This document shows, in pieces, positions 8,327 through 17,345 of a stretch of 64,000 nt of DNA (its first letter is position 1; each line of letters starts with the position of its first letter). The stretch spans positions 2,492,120-2,556,119 of the forward strand of contig NC_015589.1 in assembly GCF_000215085.1 (NCBI RefSeq), written 5' to 3'. The notes under the pieces were generated by a model. The model saw only the letters and a program-made list of their open reading frames with translations. It was not told where the DNA came from and made no database searches. The position numbers and the translations under genes were made by a program. The stretch is from Desulforamulus ruminis DSM 2154 (GTDB lineage Bacteria; Bacillota; Desulfotomaculia; Desulfotomaculales; Desulfotomaculaceae).

Positions 8327-8627
8327 ATATTATTGAGACTAAATAATCATGGTTATATTAAACATCTTGCCAATCCTTATTAACTTCTATTAGAAGAACA
8401 ACTAAAAATCTATAGTAACACCTGAGCTATTAAGATACATCTGTAGATCTGACCTCTGACATTTAGAATTGGTAATACTTGATTCTATGTTTAGACTAAG
8501 TAGATCTTCTTAATATTAATGTTTTATGCATTAATGAAAAATATATTGCCCTAAACCAAAAATATGCTTAATATCATTTTTGAAAATATATATTTATATT
8601 TATAGATAAAATATTATATACATTATT
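8327..8627. other. AT-rich gap between IS3 and repeat copy C
   Basis: No ORF with a ribosome site and no RNA motif is seen. The base composition resembles the AT-rich stretch left of repeat copy B (4026-4165), so it may be decayed accessory DNA of the same module type. Confidence 0.35.
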
Positions 8628-8977
8628 ATATGTCAATAAATAAAAATGTAATGTTTTGTCGAATATGTTTTATAAAAAGAAATTCACTCCTTTGGTCTAC
8701 CGTCACAAAGCTTTGTTTGCTCCTGGCATATATCCAAAGAAGTGTCAAAAAAATCAATCCCATATCATTACGTTCCTTTTTTATCCTAAGAATCTCCTTG
8801 AGAAAACGAATTTAAAGATTGCTATATTAATTGACTCTCTAGGAAATTTAACATGTTCTTTTAAACAAAAAGCTAGAAAACAGATATGGTTTAAAAAATG
8901 AACACCCACTTTCCGTCTTTGAGGCTGGCGTCAAATTTCTTCTTCACCGTTATTGGCTTACCTATAAGGATTAAAAA
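8628..8977. repeat. ~350-bp diverged repeat, copy C
   Basis: Partner of 4166-4508 (shared landmarks listed there) with small insertions and deletions. Its right end, TTACCTATAAGGATTAAAAA, is where copy B meets its mutS2 hairpin. Here the IS1182-family element starts instead. Confidence 0.7.
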
Positions 8978-10839
8978 GGGCGTGTCGCAAAACGTTAATT
9001 CGAAAACGTAGAGCGACATGCCTTTTTTGTCTGGAAAATACAAAAACCACCTCATAATAAAGGTGACTTTCACCATTTGAGCCTTGTTATGGGCACACAA
9101 AACAAGGGGAAGGTCTTTCCCCTGAGAATCACTTTTCGGTTTTCGCTAAGCCACCTGGGGAATATGTAAATATGCTTCACAGCGGTTGCTTTGGATCTTG
9201 TTGTGGAGTTTGTTTATGTTAAATGCTATGGCCAACAAGTGGAGTTCTGTCCGCACTTTTACCTGGCCTCGCAGGAGAAAGCGACGAAAACCCATGTCCT
9301 GCTTCAGAACGCCAAAGGCCCCCTCGACCTGGATGGAACGATTGATCCGTAAAAGAATACCCTCGTCGGTATTGATCGGGCTTCCATCTCCCGGCGCTGT
9401 CTCTGAAAGTTCTTGGAGACATAAAGGTTCTTGCTTCGCTCCTCCATCGGTGTCTTACTTGCCCCTTTGATGCACCTGGCTTTGTCCGGGCAACCATCTC
9501 AGTGGGCACAGGAATAGACGGTGGTCACAAGGGGATACCCGGATTTTGACTTGGTTTTTTCTCGTACGCTGCCTGGATCGGATGCCCTGCATGGCAGATG
9601 TAGGCGTCATTATCGGCATCGTAAGGCATATTCTCCCGCTTGCCGATGTCACTCTTGTATTTCTTGGTCTTGGCGCGATCGTGGTTGGCCGGCTTGATGA
9701 AGGCCAACTGCCCGTTCTTCTCGCACCAGGCATAGTTTTCTTCGCTCTCAGAAGCCCGCGTCTGCCACCGGTTTGGTGTAGCCAAGACCCCGGAGCTTTT
9801 CCATCATAGGGATGAAGGCGCCTGTATCACTGCGCTCTTGGGAGATCATGGCCCCTACGATGTATTCGGCATCAACCCCCAGGGTGATGTTGTAGGCCGG
9901 TTTCAACTGACCGTTTTTCATGTGGTCTTCTTTCATTCTCATGAAGGTGGCATCCCTGTCTGTCTTGGAAAAGCTATTCCTGTCCCCGAAGCTGTGGTTG
10001 TAGTCGTTATATTTCTTTTGGCGGATGAGATATCTCTCCACGGTTTCTATGGCTTTCTTGTAAGGGAGATTTCCGCTTGCCTTTGCCCTGGACGAATTCC
10101 GCCTCCCCTTGGCGCTCATACAGACGTTTCCGCAGTTTTTTCAGGTCTTTGGCCCGGATGGTTTCTCCCACATGGAAGCGTATTTCAAACTGGGCGGCCA
10201 ATTTGGGGAGTTCTGTCTTCATTTTCTCCTGCATTTTGGCCTCGTTTTTTTGGGTGGATTTCTTCCATACGAAGCTGTACCGGTTCGCGTTGGCTTCCAG
10301 CTTTGTTCCATCGATAAAGACACTGCATAAGGACAGTTCTCCTGCTTCGGCCAAAAGTCTTATCAGTTGGGAAAACAGTTCCTCTATTACGTCCGTCAGG
10401 CGTTCGCTGCGGAAGCGGGCGATGGTGGCATGGTCGGGGCCCGGGTCCGGCCCAGCAGATACATGAAGTTGACGTCTCGCCGGCAGGCCTGTTCCAGCTT
10501 TCGGCTGGAATAAATGCCGTTCATGTAGCCGTATACCAGTACCTTGAAGAGACTTTTCGGTGAGGTCTCGATTCTCCCCTGTCGAGAGTATGCCGCCTGT
10601 AATTTTTTGTAATCCATCCTTTCCAGTACGGCTCTGAGTATCCTCACCGAATCATCTGCCGGGATCATTTCATCTATATCCATCGGGATTACCAGTTGAT
10701 ATACATTCCCGGTTATTGTATAATCTGGCTGTAAAGTATTGGTCTTCACAACTTTTATTTTACGACAAAAGACGGCTTCTGGCATCTGCCAGTCGCCGCC
10801 TTTTGCTGTTTTTTTAGGCGCTGTTAGTGCGACAGCCCC
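8978..10839 (-). mobile_element. IS1182-family insertion sequence, inactive, at the mutS2 terminator site
   Basis: The ends are GGGCGTGTCGCAAAAC (left) and, reverse-complemented, GGGGCTGTCGCACTAA (right), which pair as short terminal inverted repeats of the type known for IS1182 elements. The ~1.86-kb element holds one broken transposase gene on the minus strand. It lies exactly between the repeat copy C and the mutS2 stop, where fragments A and B carry a terminator hairpin. No clear target duplication was found. Confidence 0.8.
9219..10785 (-). pseudogene. IS1182-family transposase, several frameshifts
   Basis: The pieces, in reading order, are 10785-10396 (MIPADDSVRILRAVLERMDY, KVLVYGYMNGIYSSRKLEQA), 10354-10007 (SVFIDGTKLEANANRYSFVW), 10119-9748 (DRDATFMRMKEDHMKNGQLK, PAYNITLGVDAEYIVG) and 9785-9219 in two or three frames. 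Motifs and order are those of IS1182 DDE transposases. At least three frame changes separate the DDE residues, so the gene is dead. Confidence 0.88.
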
Positions 10840-10846
10840 TCTATTG

Positions 10847-13198
10847 CTACTGCTTCAGTTCCACCACGGTGGCTCCGGAGCTGCCTTCGCCGGCTTCGCC
10901 CAGGCGGAAGGACTTTACTCTGGGATGGCTTTTTAATTCCCGGTGAACTGCCGCCCGCAGTGCCCCGGTGCCTTTGCCGTGAATTAGAATGACGCTGTTG
11001 AGACCCGCCAAAAGAGCGTCGTCCAGGTATTTTTCAATTTCCAGCAGAGCCTCATCCCCGGTCATGCCTCGTAAATCCAGGCTGGTTCCAATGGAGTTGG
11101 CTTTCTCCATAAATACTTTGCCCACCTGGGTCTGGCCGGAGGTTACTTTTTCTTCAGCTACCCGGCGTAGTTCCTTGAGGGGCACAAACATTTTCATAAT
11201 CCCCACCTGGACCTGAACGTTGTCGCCGGAAACCGAGAGCACATAGGCCTTCTGGTTGTATTTGGGCAGAAAGACCTGCTGGCCGGGTTTGACCTGCCGG
11301 GGAATTTCCCCGGGTACTACCCGTTCCGGCACCTTGGCCGCTACTTTGCTGGTCACCCTTTGCAGCTTGTTCCGGGCCTGCTGGATGGCCGACTCCCGGT
11401 CCTTGGCATTTTCTTCGGCTAGTTTAGACCGCAGTTCCTTGACCGCCTCATCGGCCTCCAGCCGCGCGTTGCGCACCAGCCGGGCGGCTTCCTCCTGGGC
11501 TTTTTCTAAAAGGCTTTCCCGTTTCTCCCGCAACTGCTGCTCCAACTGTCGGTATCGTTCCTTTAGCTTTTCACTGTCCCGGCGCAGGGTTTCCGCTTCT
11601 TCCCGCTCCCGCTCGGCGGCCTGCTGGGTCTGCTCCAGTTTATTGATCAGGTCCGCCACTTCCACTTGTTCGGTAGTTAAAAACTGCCGGGCCCGCTGGA
11701 CCACCTCCGGGCTCAGGCCCAGTCTGGCGGATATTTCAAAGGCGTTGCTGCGGCCCGGTCTCCCGATCAGCAGGCGGTAGGTGGGACGCAGGGTTTCAAT
11801 ATCGAACTCCACACTGGCGTTTTCCACTCCCGGTGTGGTATAAGCGTAATTTTTCAGTTCGCTGTAGTGGGTGGTGGCAATGGTGCAGACTCCCCGTTGA
11901 AACAGCGTTTCCAGAATGGCCCGGGCCAAGGCCGCGCCCTCGGTGGGGTCGGTTCCCGCCCCCAGTTCGTCCAGCAGCACCAGGGACCCCTGTCCCGCCC
12001 CGGCTAAAATATCCACCAGGTTGGTCATGTGGGAGGAAAAGGTGCTGAGGGATTGTTCAATGCTTTGCTCGTCCCCGATGTCCGCATAGATTTTGCTGAA
12101 AACGCCCATTTCGGTTCCGGATTCCGCGGGAATGTGCAGTCCGGACTGAGTCATCAGGGTAAAGAGTCCCACGGTTTTCAGGGTCACGGTTTTACCCCCG
12201 GTATTGGGTCCGGTAATCACAAGGCTACGAAAGTCTTTTCCCAGGGAAATGGTGGCCGGCACGGCGTCTGCCGGCAGCAGGGGATGGCGTCCCTTGCGAA
12301 TATCCATTACTCCGCCTTCTACAATTTTAGGACCCCAGGCATTTAACTGCCGGCTGTATCGGGCTTTGGCCATCACAAAATCCAGTTGCCCCAGGGCATC
12401 CAGGGTGATGGTCAATTCTTCGGAGATCTCCGAGACTCCCTGGGAAAGTTCCGCCAGGATTTTTTGGATCTCCTGCTTTTCCGCCGCTACCAGCCGTCGT
12501 ACTTCATTATTGGCTTCCACCACCGGCATGGGTTCCACAAATAGTGTAGCCCCGCTGGCGGACTGGTCATGGACGATTCCCGGTATCTGGTTGCGGTATT
12601 CCTGTTTAACCGGCACCACGTAACGGTCGTTGCGGATGGTAATAATGGGGTCCTGCAGGTATTTTTGATTTTCACTGGAACGAATAATGCTCTCCATACG
12701 CTCCCGGATACGGTTCTGGGACCGCTGCAGTCCCCTGCGGATCTGCAGCAGTTCCGGGGAAGCGTCGTCGGCGATTTCACCTCCGGGCAGGATGGCCCGG
12801 AGGATATCTTTTTCCAACTGGGGCTGATGAATCATGGCCTCCGCCAGTTCGGACAGCAGTGGATAGCGGTCTTTTTTCTCGGTAAAAAACTTTTTAATCC
12901 GCCGGGCGGCGGCCAGGGTCTCCCCCGTGGCCAGCAGTTCCTCGGCAGACAGTACGGCAAACCGCGCCGCCCGGACAACGGCGGCCCGCACATCATGCCA
13001 GCCCCCCAGCTCCGCCACCGGATCCAGCCTTAGCAGTTCCCTGCCCTCATGGGTCTCGGACTGCCAGCGGATAATGGTATTCCGGTCAACGCTGGGAACC
13101 AGTTCACGGGCCCGTTCCTTGCCTAATTCCGAGTGGGCGTGGGCTGCCAGCCGCTCCAATACTTTATCAAATTCTAAACGTTTAATGGTCTTTTGCAT
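10847..13198 (-). CDS. mutS2: Endonuclease MutS2, full length
   Basis: A 783-residue MutS2. The family acts on branched DNA and, in Bacillus, on collided ribosomes. The N-terminal core/clamp (~1-310) is followed by the MutS ATPase with Walker A GPNTGGKTVTLKT (~330), Walker B LVLLDELGAGTDP (~405) and the GVCTIATTHYSELK switch (~440). A long charged coiled coil (~515-630) follows, and the C-terminal Smr domain (~708-783) carries LDLRG and HGKGTGALR. Length is normal. It is 10 bp downstream of the U32 peptidase gene, so probably co-transcribed. Its usual terminator has been replaced by an IS1182 element, and its 3' end is duplicated at 2231-3511 and 4558-5060. Confidence 0.97.
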   Translation of the reverse strand: MQKTIKRLEFDKVLERLAAHAHSELGKERARELVPSVDRNTIIRWQSETHEGRELLRLDPVAELGGWHDVRAAVVRAARFAVLSAEELLATGETLAAARRIKKFFTEKKDRYPLLSELAEAMIHQPQLEKDILRAILPGGEIADDASPELLQIRRGLQRSQNRIRERMESIIRSSENQKYLQDPIITIRNDRYVVPVKQEYRNQIPGIVHDQSASGATLFVEPMPVVEANNEVRRLVAAEKQEIQKILAELSQGVSEISEELTITLDALGQLDFVMAKARYSRQLNAWGPKIVEGGVMDIRKGRHPLLPADAVPATISLGKDFRSLVITGPNTGGKTVTLKTVGLFTLMTQSGLHIPAESGTEMGVFSKIYADIGDEQSIEQSLSTFSSHMTNLVDILAGAGQGSLVLLDELGAGTDPTEGAALARAILETLFQRGVCTIATTHYSELKNYAYTTPGVENASVEFDIETLRPTYRLLIGRPGRSNAFEISARLGLSPEVVQRARQFLTTEQVEVADLINKLEQTQQAAEREREEAETLRRDSEKLKERYRQLEQQLREKRESLLEKAQEEAARLVRNARLEADEAVKELRSKLAEENAKDRESAIQQARNKLQRVTSKVAAKVPERVVPGEIPRQVKPGQQVFLPKYNQKAYVLSVSGDNVQVQVGIMKMFVPLKELRRVAEEKVTSGQTQVGKVFMEKANSIGTSLDLRGMTGDEALLEIEKYLDDALLAGLNSVILIHGKGTGALRAAVHRELKSHPRVKSFRLGEAGEGSSGATVVELKQ

Positions 13199-13208
13199 TT
13201 AAATCTCC

Positions 13209-15752
13209 TCATATAACTCCACGGAAATAATGCCCTTTGGTTAAACCCGCCGGACTTTGTTCCGCCAAATCCTGTTTGGCTTCCCGGTCCCTTTGCTCAT
13301 TCCAGTCGCCCTGCAGGAAACGGTCCAGGGCCTGCCGGTAATGGCCCACCGTCCGGGCCACATAATGCGGATCTTCCCGCCGGGCCTCAATGCGCAGCAC
13401 GGTCACCCCGGCCTTCAGCAGGGAGGGAACTTCCTCAATCACGCACAATTCTTTGGCATTAAATAAATGCATGCGGCAAAATTGATCCACTTCCAAAGGA
13501 AAAATCAGTCCCATGCGGTCTTTTAAACCGAATTTTTGATCTTTACAAGGTCCCCCGCATTTTTTCCCCGGGGCCATCCCGCCCAGGATGCTGCCTACCG
13601 GACAATAGCGGGTGTTCATCAGGGGCAGGGTTCCCTGAACTACCGCTTCCAGGGGCAGAATAGCCCTTTCCCCCATTTCCTGAATTTGTTTCAGGCTTAG
13701 TTCCGGGGACAGGGTTGCCCGGGTCACGCCCTTCTCCTGCAGATAGAGAAGACTGGCCGAATTAAAGATATTCAACGAAAAGTCTCCGATGACCGGTTTA
13801 TCGCTATAATTTCCGATGCGGTTCAGCAGCCCTAGATTGCCCACTAAAATTCCGGCCAGGGGCAGGTCCCGAAGACGCTCCAGCATACGGGTAAAGGATT
13901 CAAATTCGGCATCATGCAGGATTCTTGGGGAAGAAAGCACCAGGGAAGCTTTATGCCTCCGGCAAAACTCCGCACCGTCGTGAATATCCTGTTCGCCGAC
14001 GGGTCCTTTGGAGCGAAAACTTTCCCCGCCAAAATAAACGATATCGGCTCCGCTGCGGACAGCCGCTTTCAGGGAAGCCAGGTCGGTGACGCTGACAGCC
14101 AGACTTTTTTCCGGCCAAGTTGCCGCGGGCTTTTCAAGCTGTGCCAGGGCGGTTTTCAGGCGACGGTTTAGGGTAGATTGGCCTACCCTCGGTGGCCGGG
14201 TTCCGCTCAGTCTTTTCTGTTCCAGGGCCAGCAGAACCTGCCGCCTTAATTCATTGATCTCCCGCATGGGAAGCATGACCTTTCCCTCAAGCTCCACTTT
14301 GAGACGGGCCAGTTCAAAGGGGGTGTTTCCCAGCCGGTTTAACTGCTCCTGAAGAAATTCCCGGGTCAGGGGCCGTTTCAGGGCTTCCTGGCCAACCTCG
14401 CCGGAATAAGCTTCCGCCGCCAAGCCCCGATCATCCTTTACCTGCATGTACAGGGGTTCATTTACTCTGGCCCTTACGAAAAATTCCAGGGGAATTTTTC
14501 GGGTTTCCCGGGGTGAGGTAAAGGTCTCCCGAGCCCTTTCCATCAGTTGGGCGTCGTGGGTTTTAAATACCCGGTCGCCGGGTTTTATCTTGCCGGGGAT
14601 CGGCAGGCCTACCAGAGCGCCGGCCGGGGCAAACTTCACCGGCTGGCCCTTGATGAAAATGCTGTTGACCTCAATGCCGCTGCGGCCGCCTTCGGTAACC
14701 CACACTTCAATGCCGTCCCCCAGCCGCAGAGGCTCTTCCAACAGGATTTCCACCCTTTTGTCCTGGCGATTGTATCCCTTGACCCGGCCTAACCGTACTC
14801 CCCGGTTGTTGGGTCGTTTATAGCTCATTAAGTCCTTGCCCGGATTGCCAAAGAAATAACCCGGACTGAAATCCCGGTTGAATATTTGCGCCAGATTGCG
14901 GCTTTCCTCTTCCTGCACCGTATAGGCGCCGGAATCCTGCAAAGCCCTGTCAATCAGGCTACGGTAGGTGCGAATGACGGTGGCCACATATTCCGGACGT
15001 TTCATGCGGCCTTCAATTTTAAAAGAATGAATCCCCGCAGCCATAAGCTGGGGAATATACGCACTGGTGTTGATATCTCGGGGGCTGAGCAGGTATTCTC
15101 CCACTTCCGAGGGATCAACCCGGTTTTTCCCCCCTTGGTCCACCAGTTGGTAAGGCAGACGGCAGGGCTGGGCACACTTGCCGCGGTTGCCGCTGCGCCC
15201 CCCAATCAGGCTGGACATCAGGCACTGGCCGGAGTAACAGACACAGAGGGCGCCGTGAATAAAAGCCTCCAAATCGGCCCCGGTTTCCTGTTTGATGCGG
15301 GCAATCTCCTGCAGGTCCATTTCCCTGGCCAGCACCACCCGCTTAAAGCCGGCCTCCAGCATGCCCTTAACTCCTTCCAGGTTATGAACGGTCATCTGAG
15401 TGCTGGCGTGAACGGGCAGTTCCGGAAGCACCTCCCGCACCAGCCGGGCCAGACCCAGATCCTGCAGAATCACCCCATCCACTCCGGTATTATGCAGGAA
15501 GTGGAGGAAGCGCAGGGCTTCCTCCAACTCGTGATCGGCCAGTAATATATTGACGGTAACATAAATCTTAACCCCGCGAACATGGGCGTATTCCACCGCC
15601 CGGGCCATTTCATCATGATCAAAGTTGCTGGCGGATTGTCTGGCGTTAAACATTTTGCCGCCCAGGTAAACTGCATCCGCTCCGTTCTGCACCGCAGCCA
15701 CCAGAGCCTCCCAGCTTCCTGCCGGGGCCAGCAGTTCGGGTCGTTGGGTCAT
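13209..15752 (-). CDS. U32 family peptidase (tRNA-hydroxylation type, two U32 domains plus DUF3656)
   Basis: An 847-residue protein. The N-terminal U32 domain (PELLAPAGSWEALVAAVQNG, AVYLGGKMFNARQSA) contains the cysteine cluster CVCYSGQCLMSS...GKCAQPCR typical of the TrhP/RlhA group, which hydroxylates tRNA U34 or rRNA using an Fe-S cluster and prephenate-derived input. A DUF3656-like middle part and a second U32-like half (SGADIVYFGG, CPVGSILGG, KKCGGPCKDQ) follow. The chosen ATG at 15752 has GGGAGGAG six bases upstream; the longer ORF begins at 15776 without a good site. Context is mutS2 downstream and NIF3-like upstream. Confidence 0.85.
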   Translation of the reverse strand: MTQRPELLAPAGSWEALVAAVQNGADAVYLGGKMFNARQSASNFDHDEMARAVEYAHVRGVKIYVTVNILLADHELEEALRFLHFLHNTGVDGVILQDLGLARLVREVLPELPVHASTQMTVHNLEGVKGMLEAGFKRVVLAREMDLQEIARIKQETGADLEAFIHGALCVCYSGQCLMSSLIGGRSGNRGKCAQPCRLPYQLVDQGGKNRVDPSEVGEYLLSPRDINTSAYIPQLMAAGIHSFKIEGRMKRPEYVATVIRTYRSLIDRALQDSGAYTVQEEESRNLAQIFNRDFSPGYFFGNPGKDLMSYKRPNNRGVRLGRVKGYNRQDKRVEILLEEPLRLGDGIEVWVTEGGRSGIEVNSIFIKGQPVKFAPAGALVGLPIPGKIKPGDRVFKTHDAQLMERARETFTSPRETRKIPLEFFVRARVNEPLYMQVKDDRGLAAEAYSGEVGQEALKRPLTREFLQEQLNRLGNTPFELARLKVELEGKVMLPMREINELRRQVLLALEQKRLSGTRPPRVGQSTLNRRLKTALAQLEKPAATWPEKSLAVSVTDLASLKAAVRSGADIVYFGGESFRSKGPVGEQDIHDGAEFCRRHKASLVLSSPRILHDAEFESFTRMLERLRDLPLAGILVGNLGLLNRIGNYSDKPVIGDFSLNIFNSASLLYLQEKGVTRATLSPELSLKQIQEMGERAILPLEAVVQGTLPLMNTRYCPVGSILGGMAPGKKCGGPCKDQKFGLKDRMGLIFPLEVDQFCRMHLFNAKELCVIEEVPSLLKAGVTVLRIEARREDPHYVARTVGHYRQALDRFLQGDWNEQRDREAKQDLAEQSPAGLTKGHYFRGVI

Positions 15753-15777
15753 GAAGTCTCCTCCCAAATTGGCCAAT

Positions 15778-16728
15778 TTATCGCTGAACCCGGATCAAAC
15801 CGGAACAGGGGATTACCTCCAGCCCTTTTTTCACCAGTTCGTCCAGAATCAAATTCATGCCCAGGGAATCGCTGGCCATATGGCCTGCAATAATCACGTT
15901 GACATGGTTCTTTTCCGCCTCTTTGCGGTGCTTTTCACTGATATGCATGACCACCAGGGTGCCCACCCCGGCTGCCGAGAGTTTGGCATAGGCGTCTTCG
16001 GAACCGCTGGTGCCGCCGGTGAAGTCCACAAAAATTTTCCCGGCCCGCCGCTCCGGCGAACCCACCACAACGGTGGGGCCTGCTCCGGTTTTAACGGCTT
16101 CGGCATATTCGGGAATCTCTTTCAGTGCCTTCACCACTTCTTTCAGGGTCTGGCACTGTTTTTCATCCAAGTGTTTCTGGACAAACTCACTGACCATGTT
16201 GTCCGCCGGGGTATGGCAGCACATCAGTGGAAGATCCAGCAGCCTGGCGGCGTCCACCGCCCGGTTGTGGTTCAAGGGCATCAAACCCCGGCGAACTTCG
16301 GCAATGCGCCCGGCCATAATTCCCTCGGCCACATTAATGGGAACCCCCAACTGGGCCAGCAGGTCCTCCTGCAGGTGCATCACATCGTACAAACCGGCGG
16401 TGGCCTTTCCTTCCGGGTGGTGGGCCATAATTAAATCAATCTTGCGGCCCTTTTCTCCCAGCCGGTCGGCCAGAAGCACTTCGCCCACTTCCATATCCAC
16501 ACCCACCAAAACGCGCTGAATCTCCCGGTCCAAATCCCCGTACAGTACCCGGGTATCGGTATAAGGATTAAAATAACGGTCCGGGTCCACATCTTTTCTT
16601 TCCTCTTCTTTTAAATCCTCAATTTTCCTCTTTTCCCTCTCCAGTTGTTTCTGCACGGTTTCGATCCCTCTGGGATCATGCTCAATGCCCATGTTTACCA
16701 CTAAATCATATATTTCTTTTAATTTCAC
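15778..16728 (-). CDS. NIF3-like (NGG1p-interacting factor 3 family) protein
   Basis: About 316 residues from a GTG start at 16728 that has AGAGGGG eight bases upstream; the longer frame to 16767 lacks one. Seen motifs include DLIMAHHPEGKATAGLYDV, HNRAVDAARLLDLPLMCCHTPADN, FVDFTGGTSGS and VNVIIAGHMASDSLGMNL. The His/Asp/Glu-containing segments fit the di-metal site of the NIF3/YbgI fold. Biochemical role in bacteria is unsettled (GTP cyclohydrolase-like metal enzyme). It lies 25 bp upstream of the U32 gene in the same run. Confidence 0.75.
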   Translation of the reverse strand: MKLKEIYDLVVNMGIEHDPRGIETVQKQLEREKRKIEDLKEEERKDVDPDRYFNPYTDTRVLYGDLDREIQRVLVGVDMEVGEVLLADRLGEKGRKIDLIMAHHPEGKATAGLYDVMHLQEDLLAQLGVPINVAEGIMAGRIAEVRRGLMPLNHNRAVDAARLLDLPLMCCHTPADNMVSEFVQKHLDEKQCQTLKEVVKALKEIPEYAEAVKTGAGPTVVVGSPERRAGKIFVDFTGGTSGSEDAYAKLSAAGVGTLVVMHISEKHRKEAEKNHVNVIIAGHMASDSLGMNLILDELVKKGLEVIPCSGLIRVQR

Positions 16729-16771
16729 GTTAAATGCCCCTCTCTTTTCAACAGTTTGTCTTTCCACTATA

Positions 16772-17344
16772 TTATTTTCTGGAAATAAACTTATTTCCCT
16801 GAATGTAAAATCTTAAAGGCAGATCAACGCCCTCTTTAATGCCGATTCGGGTGGTGGTCACAATATCCGGGGGCGGTTCCAGGGATGGAGCAATGAAAAG
16901 AGATCCCTGGGTTAAAATACATTGATTATGTTCCTTGGTAATCCCCATGGCCTGAACCAGCCGTGCCGGGCCGGAACAAAGTTCCTCCGGTTTCGGCCGC
17001 CCCCGGCGTTTGATCATTAACTCCAACCCCTCCAGGGGTTCCAGGGCTCTGATCAGAACCGCCTCCCCCACTCCTTCGGCATTGGTAACTACGTTAAAAC
17101 AGTAGTGCATGCCGTAGGTAAAGTAAACGTAGGCCCGGCCCGGCGGGCCAAACATAACCCGGTTGCGGGGCGTCATTTTCTTGGCTGCGTGACAGGCCGG
17201 ATCTCCCTGCAGATAAGCCTCGGTCTCCACAATTTTGCCCAGAGTGGTTCCTTGGGCGGTATGATGAACCAGCAGGTGTCCCAGGAGTTCCCTGGCCACC
17301 CGGGTGGTTTCACGGTTGTAAAATTCTTCCGGCAGTGGTTGCAT
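16772..17344 (-). CDS. DNA-3-methyladenine glycosylase, AAG/MPG type
   Basis: A 190-residue enzyme that removes alkylated bases from DNA. Family motifs are seen: [28 protein letters not shown] (with the catalytic Glu), [28 protein letters not shown] and [12 protein letters not shown]. The ATG at 17344 is one base past the polX stop and gives the usual length; the longer frame to 17395 overlaps polX. The coupled pair polX-mpg suggests a base-excision repair operon. Confidence 0.93.
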   Translation of the reverse strand: MQPLPEEFYNRETTRVARELLGHLLVHHTAQGTTLGKIVETEAYLQGDPACHAAKKMTPRNRVMFGPPGRAYVYFTYGMHYCFNVVTNAEGVGEAVLIRALEPLEGLELMIKRRGRPKPEELCSGPARLVQAMGITKEHNQCILTQGSLFIAPSLEPPPDIVTTTRIGIKEGVDLPLRFYIQGNKFISRK

Positions 17345-17345
17345 T

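Noticed and set aside
9838-10466. Plus-strand ORFs across the IS1182 element
   Set aside because: They are antisense to the recognisable transposase pieces.
11256-11780. Arg/Ser-rich plus-strand ORFs inside mutS2 (also at 2640-3083)
   Set aside because: Antisense to the charged coiled coil of MutS2; low-complexity product typical of a shadow frame.
14886-15545. 219-codon plus-strand ORF opposite the U32 peptidase
   Set aside because: Antisense shadow with no ribosome site; the product has no recognisable domain.
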